DNA of 64,000 bases from Paracyclopina nana (Eukaryota > Arthropoda > Copepoda > Cyclopoida > Cyclopettidae), in the NCBI GenBank assembly GCA_019096065.1, contig JAGUCH010000001.1:10106001-10170000 (forward strand). The letters are read 5' to 3'. The position numbers were made by a program, and so were the translations under genes. This document shows, in pieces, positions 54,195 to 64,000 of this stretch; position 1 is the stretch's first letter, and each line of letters begins with the position of its first letter. Under the pieces are notes generated by a model. That model did no database searches. It had not been told where the DNA came from and saw nothing but the letters and a program-made list of their open reading frames with translations.

Positions 54195-55315
54195 ATGAAG
54201 CAGTTGCTTTTGATCCTGATCTGCTTTGACGCGTCTCGGGCCCTCTCCCTCGCATGGCCGCCCCCGAGCTGCCCCTACGGACCTTGCGAGGTAAGGGCTC
54301 TCGCGCTAGGGTCGCTGAGGCCTCAATTGATTTGCCTTGCAGGTGCCGTCGTGCTGCGACAGCGGCATCGCCGTCAAGGTGAGCAACGTCAACTTCGCCA
54401 GCACGTGTCCGGACCGCGGCTGCTTCTCCTGCCTCAGCCAGCAGTACCTGTTGGGCGTGCACGACCGCTGCAGCCTCGACCAGTCCCTCATGAAGAGCCT
54501 CTGCGCCCCGGGCCTCTCCTGCATGATCTACTGCTCGAAGCAACGTAGGCATAAAAATGAAAGACGCCAGCTATCTATCTCTCATTCCTTTTGCAGAGGA
54601 GGGCGTGGAGGCGTGCTGGAACCGCTACGGCACCTGCCAGCACGACCACGTCCCGCTCGTGGCCAACCAGAAGTTCCCCGGCAACGTCACCGTCATCCCC
54701 GGCCTGACGATGAACGACGCGAAGAAGGCCCCCAAGTGCACGCGGGAGGAGAGCGTTTGCCACTGCAGGGCCAACCAGTGCGAGAGCAAGCCGTAAGGGT
54801 CAATGTTCAGCATATAATGCATGATCTTCGACGATTGCATGTTGCAGCGGCGAGAAGCCCTGGTGCTTCTTGGCCAACATCAAAAATCCCGCGCAGCCCA
54901 CGCAAAACTGCTACGCCGACGTGCGGTGGTCCACCACGTACGGCTCCTTCTTCTCGTCGGAGGCGTGCAAAAAGAAGATGATGATGATGAGTCCAGACCC
55001 GCGAGGATCGCCCCTCGCCATGCGAGCGGCACCCCAAGGAAAGCCCTCGACGACCACCACGGCCACTACCACGGTGCCGCATCCCGTTGACCAAGTCGCC
55101 GACGACAGCTTCTACTGGAACTTCGACCAGGAAGGCGCCCATTTGCAGGGGCAGCAAGCCACTCTCGGCATGCTGGAGTCGCAGAGTCTCCAGCAATCAG
55201 GTCTGTCATCATTCTTTTCACACCCGGCCCCCATAAGGCAATTATCGACATGCTTTCAGAGGCATCAAACAACCCCGCCAAGATAGATGCCAGCCAGCTT
55301 TTGGGCGGACGCTAA
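54195..55315 (+). CDS. Secreted cysteine-rich orphan protein
   Basis: Exons 54195-54290, 54343-54544, 54597-54792, 54848-55200 and 55260-55315 join in phase to 300 residues. The start at 54,195 is chosen over one 13 codons upstream because it begins a good signal peptide (MKQLLLILICFDASRALS). The first ~200 mature residues hold about 20 cysteines, including SCC, CFSC, CHCRANQC and a segment WCFLANIKNP...NCYADVRW...SSEAC. An N-glycosylation site (NVT) lies in exon 3. After the last cysteine comes a KKK-MMMM stretch, a Thr/Ala/Pro low-complexity region and a Gln/Leu-rich tail, with no membrane segment. I do not recognise the family; an extracellular disulphide-bonded protein is the safe statement. 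AATAAA lies at 55,457. Confidence 0.75.
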
Positions 55316-55456
55316 GCAATTGGCAGTGATTAGAAATACGCGTTTGGAGTTTTGCTGCCAAACCCGCGTGGTCATAACAATCATCGCCAGACAACCTTCC
55401 TCTTTTCTGCGTATTTCTGAAATTCGTCCAATTCGATTTCGCTTTTCCCGATCAAC

Positions 55457-55462
55457 AATAAA
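55457..55462 (+). terminator. Polyadenylation signal of the cysteine-rich gene
   Basis: AATAAA 142 nt after the stop codon. Confidence 0.6.
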
Positions 55463-56784
55463 ACAAGTTCGATGGCACGAATAATGAGCGCCAATGTTTA
55501 ACCAAAACCTAATTTGATCGTCATGGAGCGAGCGATGAATCAAGTTTCTCTCAGGTAGCAAAAACCAGCGTAGCTAAAGGACTAAATTGGTTTAATTTTC
55601 GCTACGTCATTTTCATAATTTAGGGTGGCTGGCAGCCCCGAAGATATGCCAACTTTTACCTTGCTTATCTTCTTGCTCATTGACAGTTTCAACGCAAAGG
55701 TTTCAAGACTCGCAAGGAGTTCGCCTGCAAAGGAAATTTTTTCCTTTCGTTAAATTGCGTTTCTATTAAGCCTCCTATAAATTGCCATTCTAGTGGCACT
55801 TTTAATTGGTGCTTTAACTTGCCATAAGCCAGCCCAGAGGTGTTTTAGCGTTTATGGCTCAAGCCAAATGCAATAAAGAGAAGTATAAAATAGTAACTTT
55901 GAGCATCAATTTTTTAAACCCTTTTTAACATTAAAGGAATAATAGTGACTAAAGTGCTTGATCAAAAGTAGTTGTGACTAAAATGAATGTACAATAGTTT
56001 TAAGTATGATTGTTCAAAAACAGTAGCTGTAAATTTGAGGGTTCAAAAAGTGTAGTCTAGTGGCTAATACATAAGAGAGTAGTGCTTAATGAATGAGTAG
56101 TAGTTACCAATGTACATCTTCAAAAAGTGTAGTGGCTAGTGTGCATGTCATAGTACAACATGTTCACCAAGTGTAGTGTTTAGTAAGTCAGTATAGGTGT
56201 AGTGATTAGTGTGAGTGAACATAAAGTGTAGCTGTAAGGGCCACTGACTGGCTCCCTTGAAGAATCCATTCAGTAGACCTGAGAGCTTTCTGAAAACGTT
56301 ATGGGCCATTTGGAAGGTCTTCCCCTAGGTAGTAACTGTGCCTAAGGGTTTTGCCCTCGGGCCCCTGGGAGGGGAGATACAGGCCCTCAAAGTTTGGGGA
56401 AATTCTTATGTATTAAAACTTTGGACCCCTCTCACTGCCATATGAACCAACTTTTATTCACCCATTTTTTGTGCATTGTTAGGCACCCTAAGGGTGTCTC
56501 AGAGAATGGACTAAAAGTTGCTGTCCTGCATGCCCACTGTGCTCCAGGGGCTGAAATGTGTTTTTAGGGGGTAACTTTGAAGCAAAATTGAGCAACCTTC
56601 CCCCTGTGGAATTTTTTTCTTTTTTTGCACAGAGTCAGCCAAAGATAAGTACTTTCAAATAAAAAAAAAAAAATACACCTTTTTGTTTGAGGGCAGATAT
56701 TGTCTGTCAAAGTTACCCAATTTTGGCCCTAATAACTTTGTTAAACAGACTTGGAATATAAGAGCTAAAAATGAAATTTTATTA
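55463..56784. other. Intergenic, degenerate GTGTAGTG repeats
   Basis: About 55,930-56,235 holds loosely repeated 25-35 nt units (AAAGTGTAGTGGCTAGTGTG). About 56,440-56,550 resembles 9,850-9,945 (AACTTTTATYCACCCAT, GGGTGTCT, CTAAAAGTTG). No gene. Confidence 0.5.
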
Positions 56785-57457
56785 TAATTATAGGGACACA
56801 TCAACAATATTTATTTCTGTCATTTTTTATTTTGGAAGCATCTTGGGGTACTTCCTTAATAAACACTTTAAATTTTTTGATAATATTGAGTAAATAGTCA
56901 TTAAGTTTTAATTTTATTAAATGAACATGCAAAAAATGAGCTGAAATTGAAATTCTATTATAAATATGGGATATGATGAGCAACTTTTATTTTTGTCATC
57001 GTATTGTTGGACCATTTTTTAGGGTATTTTTATTGTAAGTGCATCATAGTTTGCTTAATTAGTGCCATTTAAGCTGATCAAATCAAATTATGACATAAGC
57101 CCGGTTCCAACACGGGATATCAGCATAGTGCAGTGCGGTAAACCAGTTAAGTCAGGTCGAGCTGAGCGCGCGAGCTAGCTGTGACCTGACTATGCTAAAA
57201 AGTCAAGTTACGTCTCTTGACTATGCTGATTTACCATGTTGGAACCGGGCTATAAGCAAGAGTTGTTCATCATACCCCATATTTATAATAAAATTTAATT
57301 TTCAGCTCAGGCATTTGCACCGTAACTCTAAAAAAACTAAGGTTTTACAACTTACTCAATATGTTCAAAAAAATGAAAAGTGAGTATTAAGGAAGTACCC
57401 CAAAATGCTACCAAAATAAAAAAGACAGAAATAAATATTGTTCATGTGACCCAATAA
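56785..57457. mobile_element. Long inverted repeat with family-A copy A14 inside
   Basis: Left arm GGGACACATCAACAATATTT...GGTACTTCCTTAAT (56,791-56,865), right arm its reverse complement (about 57,380-57,453). Between the arms lies A14 (57,098-57,251), which is full length, type 1 and flanked by ATA direct repeats. Confidence 0.75.
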
Positions 57458-58019
57458 TTCACGAGTGAGTGGAGCGAACGAGTGATTGTCACGCGGCACT
57501 AAAAAATAATGAGTGCTATCCTCCAGCATGGAGGCATGTAATCCTATTACTATTAGCTGCCCCCCAACGTTTCAAGCATTGGCTAAAATTGAATTTACCA
57601 AAGTGTTTTAGGCTTGATTTTTGCAAGATATGCCTTAAATTTTGCGGTTCGCTTTATTGCAGATAGCGAGCGTGAGCTCATCAAAGCTGACCTAGCGGTC
57701 TAGCTTTCAACATGCGCTTGTTGCCATTGCGTCTTGCGACCATGCTGCGGCGGCCTGTTCGGCCATTTTTTTTCAGCGCTCACTAGTAGTAGTGATGGAA
57801 CGAGCCGGAAATTTTCAGCTTGATCAAGCTTCAAGCTTTTAGAAACGTGTTCGAGCGATCTCAAGCTTTTGAAAATAATTATCAAGCTTTTTCAAGCTCA
57901 AAATTTAACATTTCAAGCTTTTCACTTTTTTAGAACTTTAAGATAAAAAATGGCGATTGGTCACCAGATTTGACAAAATTACACAAAAAACGTAAAAAAT
58001 GACAGAAATAGACTTTGAT

Positions 58020-58553
58020 TAACTAATATATTCCCTCAAGTATTTGTTGTTGTATCACGTTGAAACGTACTTCTCTATACTTGACTCTCACATGTAACAT
58101 AGCTAGATACGCCCTCTTGTGATCCCAGCGCGCGTATTCATTCATTCTTTCTCTGTATCGCTTAAGCTTACATGAAAATATACTCAGTACACTTCTCGTA
58201 TCAAAGTGGATACGTTCGCCTCGATCTGGTAAATCTCGGCGTAGTGCTCACGGCTTCCTGGTATAAGACCAGGGATCCATTCTCCGACGTATCTCGAGTA
58301 GTAGTGCCAGCTGTGGCACCCACCATGGCGTCGATTCTCAGTCTCTTTGCATAAGAGGCCCTGCCCCACCGAAGAGGGAAGGTTTGAGAAGCAGCCGAAG
58401 AAGGTTTGTGAGTGGAATTGTGAAAGTTCCGCCACCCTTGGCAGCATCACGACAACAGAGTGAGAAGCAGCCGAAGAAGGTTTCGTGAGTGGAACAGTGA
58501 AAGTTCCGCCACCCTTGGCAGCATCACAACGAAAAAGTGTCAACAAAGTGTCC
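58020..58553 (+). other. 5' leader of the retroelement, with a 70-bp direct repeat
   Basis: Possible LTR/leader region. Two near-identical units (58,386-58,455 and 58,462-58,530) begin GAGAAGCAGCCGAAGAAGG and run into the gag start. No matching second LTR is found after 63,600, so neither LTR boundary can be fixed. Confidence 0.45.
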
Positions 58554-59915
58554 ATGAGCCAGGACTCAATTAAAAGTGCTGGCGAAGAAGAGTGGCATAC
58601 TGCAGATCAAAACATATTTGCAGCACTTCAAAGGCAAGTGAAAGCCTTAGAAGAAGCCAAGGAAGAAGCGGAGGGCCCCGAAGATACGCTTTTGGCTGCC
58701 ACAAATAGTGACGAGGACTCACTTGACGCAAATAGTACGGTCAGAGCAAATTTAGCAATGGCCGAGGAGATTCCAACAGACTTGCAACTGGCAATCGGAA
58801 AGCTTGCCAAAGCCAGAGGAGCAAGAGCACTCAAGGACCTCACCAAACAAGTACATAGTCTTAATGGACACAAGAGTTGGTTGTCCAGGCACATGAATGC
58901 CGGAGAGAAGCTATGCGAGGCCCTGGAAAAGCAGAAGGATTTGTCAGCTTCAGAGGCAAAAGACCTCCACAAGCTGAATCAAAAGTTGGCCGACCAGGAA
59001 AGCAGCATCATGCAGATTTTGAATAATCTGCAGGACAATGACCGAGTCACACAAGCTGAAAAGGTCAAGGAGATGTTCGAGAGAAAGGATGCCCTGGAAA
59101 CAAAAGCCCTGGCAATCATAGGCCGGTAAAAAAAGGCCCATCTAACTGCCATATCGGCATCAAGTGCCCCGGCATCAGAGGACCGAAAAATTGTCAAGTC
59201 GGATGCAAATTTGAAGCCGAAAACGCTGAAGACTGGTGCAACAGCTATTGAGCTGCAGGTTTTTTTGAGGACTTGGAAGACTTATGTTCAAGAGTCGGAG
59301 ATCCAGAAGAAGTCCATCGATGCCCAGCACACTTACAGTCTGGTATTATTTGATGCCAATCTATCAGCCAAGATTTCAGCAAAGTTGAGTGTGGAATCGC
59401 CCCTATTCATACAAGATGAAAATATGGGCACTCCTTGAATCCTTTCAATGGAGAGGATTGTAGTAAACGAGTTCCAGCTGGTGTTTCCATTGTCCAAGAG
59501 AAGACTGGAGTGCTTTCGTCACAAAAGTGCAAACCCAAGCGAGCTGCATGGAACAAATTGGGCTGCATTTGAGCTGAAATGCAAAGCAGCCGAGTCTGAG
59601 AGCATGGACATAGAGATGGTCATGAAGTACCTCTATATGAGCTCTCTTGCCAACAAAGCCTTACGGAAGGAGCTCAACAAGGCCGACAACTTATTGGGCG
59701 GCAAAGCAACGATGGAAGAGCTCAAATCGGCCGGCAACATGTATGATGTTAATACAGCCACCGAAGAGGGATATGAACACCCCTCCGTGAAGAAGGCTGG
59801 GCCTACTGCTTATCACAAGAAAAAGGCCATGGGCTCGAATGCTGGGGCTGCGGCAAGAAAGGCAAGGGCGAGGGTGGCAAGAAGAAGCCAAATGGGAGCC
59901 CAACGAAAGCCATAA
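58554..59915 (+). pseudogene. Retroelement gag-like ORF, broken by stops
   Basis: Structural-protein region of the Ty3/Gypsy-class element. One frame is interrupted at 59,127 (TAA) and 59,436 (TGA). The N-terminal part (to about 59,126) is acidic and coiled-coil-rich. The middle has a W/Y pattern (FLRTWKTYVQ) seen in such gags. Near 59,840 a zinc-knuckle-like start CWGCGKKGK is read only in the frame of the following protease, so a frameshift lies upstream of it. It is decayed, not a host gene. Confidence 0.65.
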
Positions 59916-59974
59916 AAAATTCACAGTTAAGTTGCCTTTGAATTTGGATTTTTCAAGCACATTAGAGTGTAAAT

Positions 59975-60466
59975 ATGCTATTAGGCAATACGCATCATGA
60001 AAAAATCAAAAAACAGATACTCTCTGCCATTCATTTTCCAGAGTCGCATCAAGAGGATGGAGGGGCAGGGGTCATCAAGATGGCAAAGACCAAGAGCAAG
60101 AAAGGGAAGGAGATGCAGAAGATTTCCAAGGCAGTGAGCCGGCTGCGGCCCTCATGCCTACCCAATGCTACCAGAGTCACGTCATCAAGGCCAACTCCCA
60201 AGGCCAAACTATTATTTTGCCCTGAGATAGGGTCTGCTTTCTCTACGTATTGTCTGCCAGACACCGGAGCAGCCATTACAGTGGTTGATGAGAAAGTTGC
60301 AGCGGACATGGGGATGCCTAGATATCCCAATCCGGAGACTGTCAGGAGCGTCGATGGCACCGAAGTGAAGACAAGCCGAACATGTGAGATTGCAATATCA
60401 CGTGGCATGAAAGTGGTCATAGTAACCAATGCAGTGGTTGTTCACTTGGTGATGATGAAGAGGTGA
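59975..60466 (+). pseudogene. Retropepsin-type protease region
   Basis: Aspartic protease of the retroelement; active-site motif LPDTGAAITVVD at about 60,256-60,291, followed by a flap-like region. The frame differs from the RT frame that follows, with a stop at 60,464, so the polyprotein is broken here. Confidence 0.65.
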
Positions 60467-60506
60467 TTGTTGACTGGAGACTGGAGAGACACTGGAGATT
60501 TTAGGT

Positions 60507-61244
60507 GTGGTTGGCCTAAATACTAGCTCCACAGCAATCACAGCAACCACAGTGGAGATGACTCTGGAGAGCTTGAAGCTCAAGTATGCAGAGGTCTTTG
60601 CAGACAAGCTTAACAAAACTAGGTTCTTGAAGGGTGAACCCATGAAGATCCACTTAGTGGATGGGGATATCAAGCCTATGAGGATCTCCTCGACCAATGC
60701 CATACCGGTGCACCTCAAAGCAGCGGCAGATAAGTGCATTAAGGATCTGGAGGATGCCTACATTGTCAAGAAGCTGAAGCCAGGGGAGACGACAGTTTGG
60801 ACCTCTAGAGGATTCTTCGTCATCAAGTCTGATGGGAAATCAGTCCGGCTGGTTACGGACTTCGTTCAGCTGAACAAGTATATGAAGAGACCAACCCAAC
60901 CCTTTACATCTGCATTCCACTTGTTAAAAAGCATCCCTGCAAAGGCTCAGTGGTTTGTGGTCGAAGACTGTGCCCAAGGATACCACCAGATCAAGTTGGA
61001 AGAAAAGTCATCCTACTTGACTACATTTTTGTTACCACAAGGAAGATTCTGTTATGTGAGAGCACCAATGGGGCTAACACCTTCCAGCGATGAGTGGTGT
61101 TGCAGGAGTGACATGATCATGACAGGCCTTAATGGAAAAGGAGTCAAATTGGTCGATGATGTCCTCATCTGGGGAGAGACAGAGCAGGAAGCCCTGCACC
61201 ATTTGGATGTCCTCCTCAACAACTGCAAAACCTATACCAGCTGA
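60507..61244 (+). pseudogene. Ty3/Gypsy-class reverse transcriptase, 3' truncated
   Basis: RNA-templated DNA polymerase domain: fingers FFVIKSDGKSVRLVTDFVQL, WFVVEDCAQGYHQIKLEE, RAPMGLTPSSDEWC, and the catalytic box LVDDVLIW. The first residue of the usual YxDD is leucine here, a change from the common Y/F. The thumb/connection is missing: the frame ends soon after LLNNC and RNase H sequence begins within a few bases. Confidence 0.85.
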
Positions 61245-61640
61245 AGAAGATCCTGACCGGACCTTTGTTGGTGAAGCACTTTGATGTCAACAAGACCACA
61301 GTGTTGACAATGGATGCCAGTAGGTTATATGGCATTGGCTACATTCTAACTCAGTATGACCCAAAAGATCCGGACAGGAGCTATCTGATTACCTGTGGGT
61401 CCAAGGTCAACTCCGCCGCTGAGAAGAAAGAGCTCACATTTTCTGCATGGCTGCCCAAAATTTTTGGTGAAGACTGACCATAAACCTTTACTTGGTATTA
61501 TGAAGAAGGACATGGCAGATATCACAAACTCCAGACTCTTGAGGCTTAGAGAGAGGCTACTACCGTTCAACTTCGATTTGGTCTACCTTGAGGGGAAGTT
61601 AAACTTCATTGCAGATGCCTTGTCAAGACATCCCATTAAC
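61245..61640 (+). pseudogene. Retroelement RNase H region, frameshifted
   Basis: Begins LKKILTGPLLVKHFDV, then TMDASRLYGIGYIL (RNase H catalytic Asp) in one frame. It continues after about 61,435 in another frame as FLVKTDHKPLLGI and LNFIADALSRHP. The residues normally between NSAAEKK and the TDHKPL block are largely absent. Confidence 0.75.
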
Positions 61641-62276
61641 TTCTCAGATGACCACCCAGACGCTGAAGAAGCAGAAACTTTGAAGAACTCAAAGATCAGT
61701 GTAATATCAGCCCTCTCTGTCTCAGCAGAAGAAGATCCGGCATTCCAAGAAATCCATGATGCAGCAAAAGCTGACAAGGAGTATCAGGATCTAATTGAGG
61801 CCATCCAGGAAGACCTTCATCATCATAAGAAGAAGGGAGTGGCCATTCATGCATTAAAGCTGGTGCCCCATAACCTTTGGGGGCAGCTTTCGGTTCAAGA
61901 TGGAATGGTTGTCATTGATGGGAAACGTGTCTTTGTACCAAAAGGAGCACGTCCATTCATCTTGAGGACTCTTCATATTGCGCACCCTGGGCAAACAAAG
62001 AGCCTGGCAACGGCCAGACAGTTCTACTATTGGAGTGGTATGACCAAGGATATCAGACAATCAGTAGAAGAGTGCGAAATGTGCCAGAAGTACATGGCCT
62101 CTTTACCGCATGATGAAGAGGGCGAGACCATGGTACCAACGACCCCAATGCAGAGTATTGCAATGGACATGGGTCACCATGAAGGGGCAGACTATTTGAT
62201 AGTTGTGGACACTTGGTGCACTTGGTCGGAGGTTAGCATGGGAGCGGGTCAAAGCGAAGACTCAGGTTGTCGATGA
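61641..62276 (+). pseudogene. Retroelement integrase, truncated in the catalytic core
   Basis: Has the HHCC zinc-binding region (HIAHPGQTKSLATARQFYYW ... CEMCQKYM) and the start of the DDE core (IVVDTWCTWSE, first Asp). It ends at 62,276; no second Asp or Glu of the triad follows in any frame, so the catalytic core is deleted. Confidence 0.75.
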
Positions 62277-62571
62277 GACCAGCCACACTGGTATTAGGCT
62301 AGCGGACATTGACATTATGGTTCCGCAAGGCTCCAGTGAAGAGAACAAGTCGGCTGCCAAGGCAGCTGGCAGAGATGTCACGAATTGGATCTTCTATGGA
62401 GTGGCCTTTTGCGCTATTATGGCTTTGCTATGGATTGGACTTCGGTTCAGGAAATGGCGGAAGAAGGCCAGCGCGAGGAAAAGGGCAAGAGAGTCTTTGT
62501 TGATCTTGCATTCTCAAGCGGCTACAAATGCGCAGCCACCGGTCTACCCCCAACAAGCCCCTGCCCCATAA
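62203..62571 (+). pseudogene. Membrane-anchored 3' ORF fused after the integrase
   Basis: In another frame from integrase. The supported part (about 62,260 onward) has a polar segment, one strong membrane segment (WIFYGVAFCAIMALLWIG) and a very basic cytoplasmic-like tail. The layout resembles the C-terminal end of an envelope-like protein whose upstream part was lost with the integrase core. The identity is an inference. Confidence 0.4.
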
Positions 62572-62848
62572 GGCTGTCCAGGCTATGCGTCACCCTATGT
62601 CACACCCTTCGCCTCGACAATGTCTATTGCCCCGACCCCTCATCCGATGATTTATCAACCATTCCCAGGAGTTGTTCAGAGCTTGCCAAACATGTCGCTG
62701 CCGACTTATGGAGCCTCCCTGCTGGGAAGTGCACCTGCGGTTTCGCATCCAGACTCACCCCCCTTGTTGAAGGAGGAGCGGAGAAGGCGAAATCGTCCTT
62801 TAGCCATCTCTTACAACAATATCTAAAGTGTTTTTCTATGTTGCAGGC

Positions 62849-63265
62849 ATGTCGAAAGGTCAAGCCAACCAGAGTCCCTCCATAGATTGGGATCATCTTG
62901 ATTGGGTCTCCGACGCACCTGTCGACGAAGACTGCGACTCACCAGAACCACTTGATGTAGCCACTCTAGAAGAGATAGACCGCCAAGATGTAGCCACGAT
63001 GAAAGCCACATTGGCAAAGGCCAAAGAAGAGTTGGATGACGCTCAGTTCAGGATCACTGAACTGGAGCACAACTTGGCTGAGGCCAATGGCGAAATCAGG
63101 GATCTCATCTGGACCAAGGACGTGTTAAGAGCGGACTTGAAGCACCAGTACAATGGCTACAGGCGGATGATGGACAAAGTCTTCGACAACATCCATAAGG
63201 CCATGAACTCCCATAGCAAGAAGTGGAAGCGGACTCGGATCATACCTGACACCCCTGAAGGTTGA
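62849..63265 (+). CDS. Coiled-coil ORF downstream of pol
   Basis: 138 codons from ATG at 62,849, directly preceded by an acceptor-like TATGTTGCAG. The N-terminal half is acidic; the rest is a heptad-rich helix (ATLAKAKEELDDAQFRITEL) and a basic C-terminus. It is intact, unlike gag and pol. It could be a third retroelement gene on a spliced message or a captured host exon. No family is recognised. Confidence 0.4.
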   Translation: MSKGQANQSPSIDWDHLDWVSDAPVDEDCDSPEPLDVATLEEIDRQDVATMKATLAKAKEELDDAQFRITELEHNLAEANGEIRDLIWTKDVLRADLKHQYNGYRRMMDKVFDNIHKAMNSHSKKWKRTRIIPDTPEG

Positions 63266-63374
63266 CTCTGAAGGGGTCCGCAGAGTTTCCAGACCGTGTT
63301 TCGAAAATGCGGAGGTTGCTAAGCGCAAAGGTTATGCGCCCAGAGCTGGCAAGGCATATACATGTCAAGGTTTA

Positions 63375-63602
63375 ATGCTTGAAGCCGAGCTCATTGGATT
63401 TGGCCAACTCAGCAGGGCAGCCCAAGAAGATGAGGGCTCCTATGTTGAAACCCCTGTCACGAAGGCCGAGGTTGCCAAGATCATGGACTTGAAGCGTGAT
63501 GAATTCGTGGAAGTAGTCAAAGATGACCGCCGAAAGCATGGCATGGCTACAGTCGCGATGGTAGCCATCGGTATGACAATGGTCATATGGTGTGCAAGAT
63601 AG
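63375..63602 (+). CDS. Small ORF with C-terminal membrane segment
   Basis: 75 codons, acidic and helical, ending in MATVAMVAIGMTMVIWCAR, a tail-anchor-like hydrophobic stretch. It lies 109 nt after the coiled-coil ORF, same strand. Function unknown; probably part of the same element. Confidence 0.3.
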   Translation: MLEAELIGFGQLSRAAQEDEGSYVETPVTKAEVAKIMDLKRDEFVEVVKDDRRKHGMATVAMVAIGMTMVIWCAR

Positions 63603-63604
63603 TA

Positions 63605-64000
63605 TGTCCAATGCACAGAAGGTTAAAAGTAGCGAAAAACTCGCATGATAACTTGTCACTTATTTTTTCCGTCAAACAGCTGATGGGCTCATGAATGCTC
63701 TTCGAAGGAAGTAATTTAAGATTTGAATTTGCATCCTTTGTCGCAGCTTGTTGCACTCTGCTCAGCTTGTTAATTTAATTTTTTATTATGAATATTCTTC
63801 AAACAAAAATATTTTTTATTTCTGTGGATTTCTTCTCGAGATCTAAGGGATTAAAAAAGTACTCACTTCTTAAGCCCTCTTTAGTATGACAACAAATGAC
63901 GAGTTTTGTTGTTTTCATCATCAAACGGTCTCCATTCAATTTAAGCAATGTGAATACGGCAAAAAAATGACTTAAATGAAGTAATTAAGAAAGAGTTTTG
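63605..64000. other. AT-rich sequence, nothing recognised
   Basis: No repeat match to the 58.0-58.5 kb leader, so no 3' LTR is visible before the window ends. Confidence 0.5.

Noticed and set aside
63600..64000. 3' LTR of the retroelement
   Set aside because: No similarity to the 58.0-58.5 kb leader was seen; the element is treated as lacking a visible 3' LTR in this window.

Overview
Eukaryotic nuclear DNA, most likely from an arthropod and plausibly a crustacean. The evidence is split genes with GT/AG introns, many of only about 50-65 nt, a haemolymph juvenile-hormone-binding (takeout/JHBP) family gene, a class-1 transmembrane semaphorin, a two-RA-domain protein of the Rau type, a Ty3/Gypsy-class retroelement and tRNA-derived SINE-like repeats. 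There is no operon logic: genes are spaced by kilobases and lie on both strands.

Layout. 1-6.9 kb: dispersed repeats (SINE-like element, two minisatellites, a 604-bp CAC-ended element broken by a 2.5-kb insertion, a 621-bp CAC-ended element). 6,885-15,868 (+): SGSM3-type TBC/SH3/RUN Rab-GAP, seven short introns' worth of compact exons plus one 6.7-kb repeat-filled intron; its N-terminus is not found. 15.9-19.1 kb: GC-rich, CpG-rich stretch with four (GC)n tracts, probably the promoter/5' UTR zone of the next gene. 19,154-22,837 (+): large C2H2 zinc-finger protein with 18 fingers. 23,298-36,048 (-): semaphorin, resolved here into 12 phase-consistent exons giving 797 residues, convergent with the zinc-finger gene; intron 1 (7.2 kb) is a nest of foldback elements. 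39,117-40,025 (+): JHBP-family secreted protein, 4 exons, 243 aa. 40.0-49.6 kb: almost wholly foldback elements and satellites. 49,608-51,244 (+): protein with two Ras-associating domains, 4 exons, 426 aa. 54,195-55,315 (+): secreted cysteine-rich orphan, 5 exons, 300 aa. 55.3-58 kb: AT-rich repeats. 58-63.6 kb: decayed Ty3/Gypsy-class element with gag, protease, RT, RNase H and truncated integrase, followed by membrane and coiled-coil ORFs.

The host genes show no common pathway: two relate to small GTPases (Rab-GAP, Ras-binding), one to axon guidance, one to lipophilic ligand transport, one to nucleic-acid binding. The distinctive content is the mobile fraction. One 154-bp foldback family (AGCCCGG termini, 3-bp target duplications) occurs at about 14 loci, repeatedly inside itself and as host to other foldbacks. 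Its two subfamilies share ends and a 20-bp core but have different stem arms that nevertheless stay self-complementary. The same 'rewritten but still paired arms' pattern appears in a second, pol-III-box-containing composite element present twice. Several further elements have clean target-site duplications (4, 5 and 9 bp), one of them proven by an empty site elsewhere in the window.
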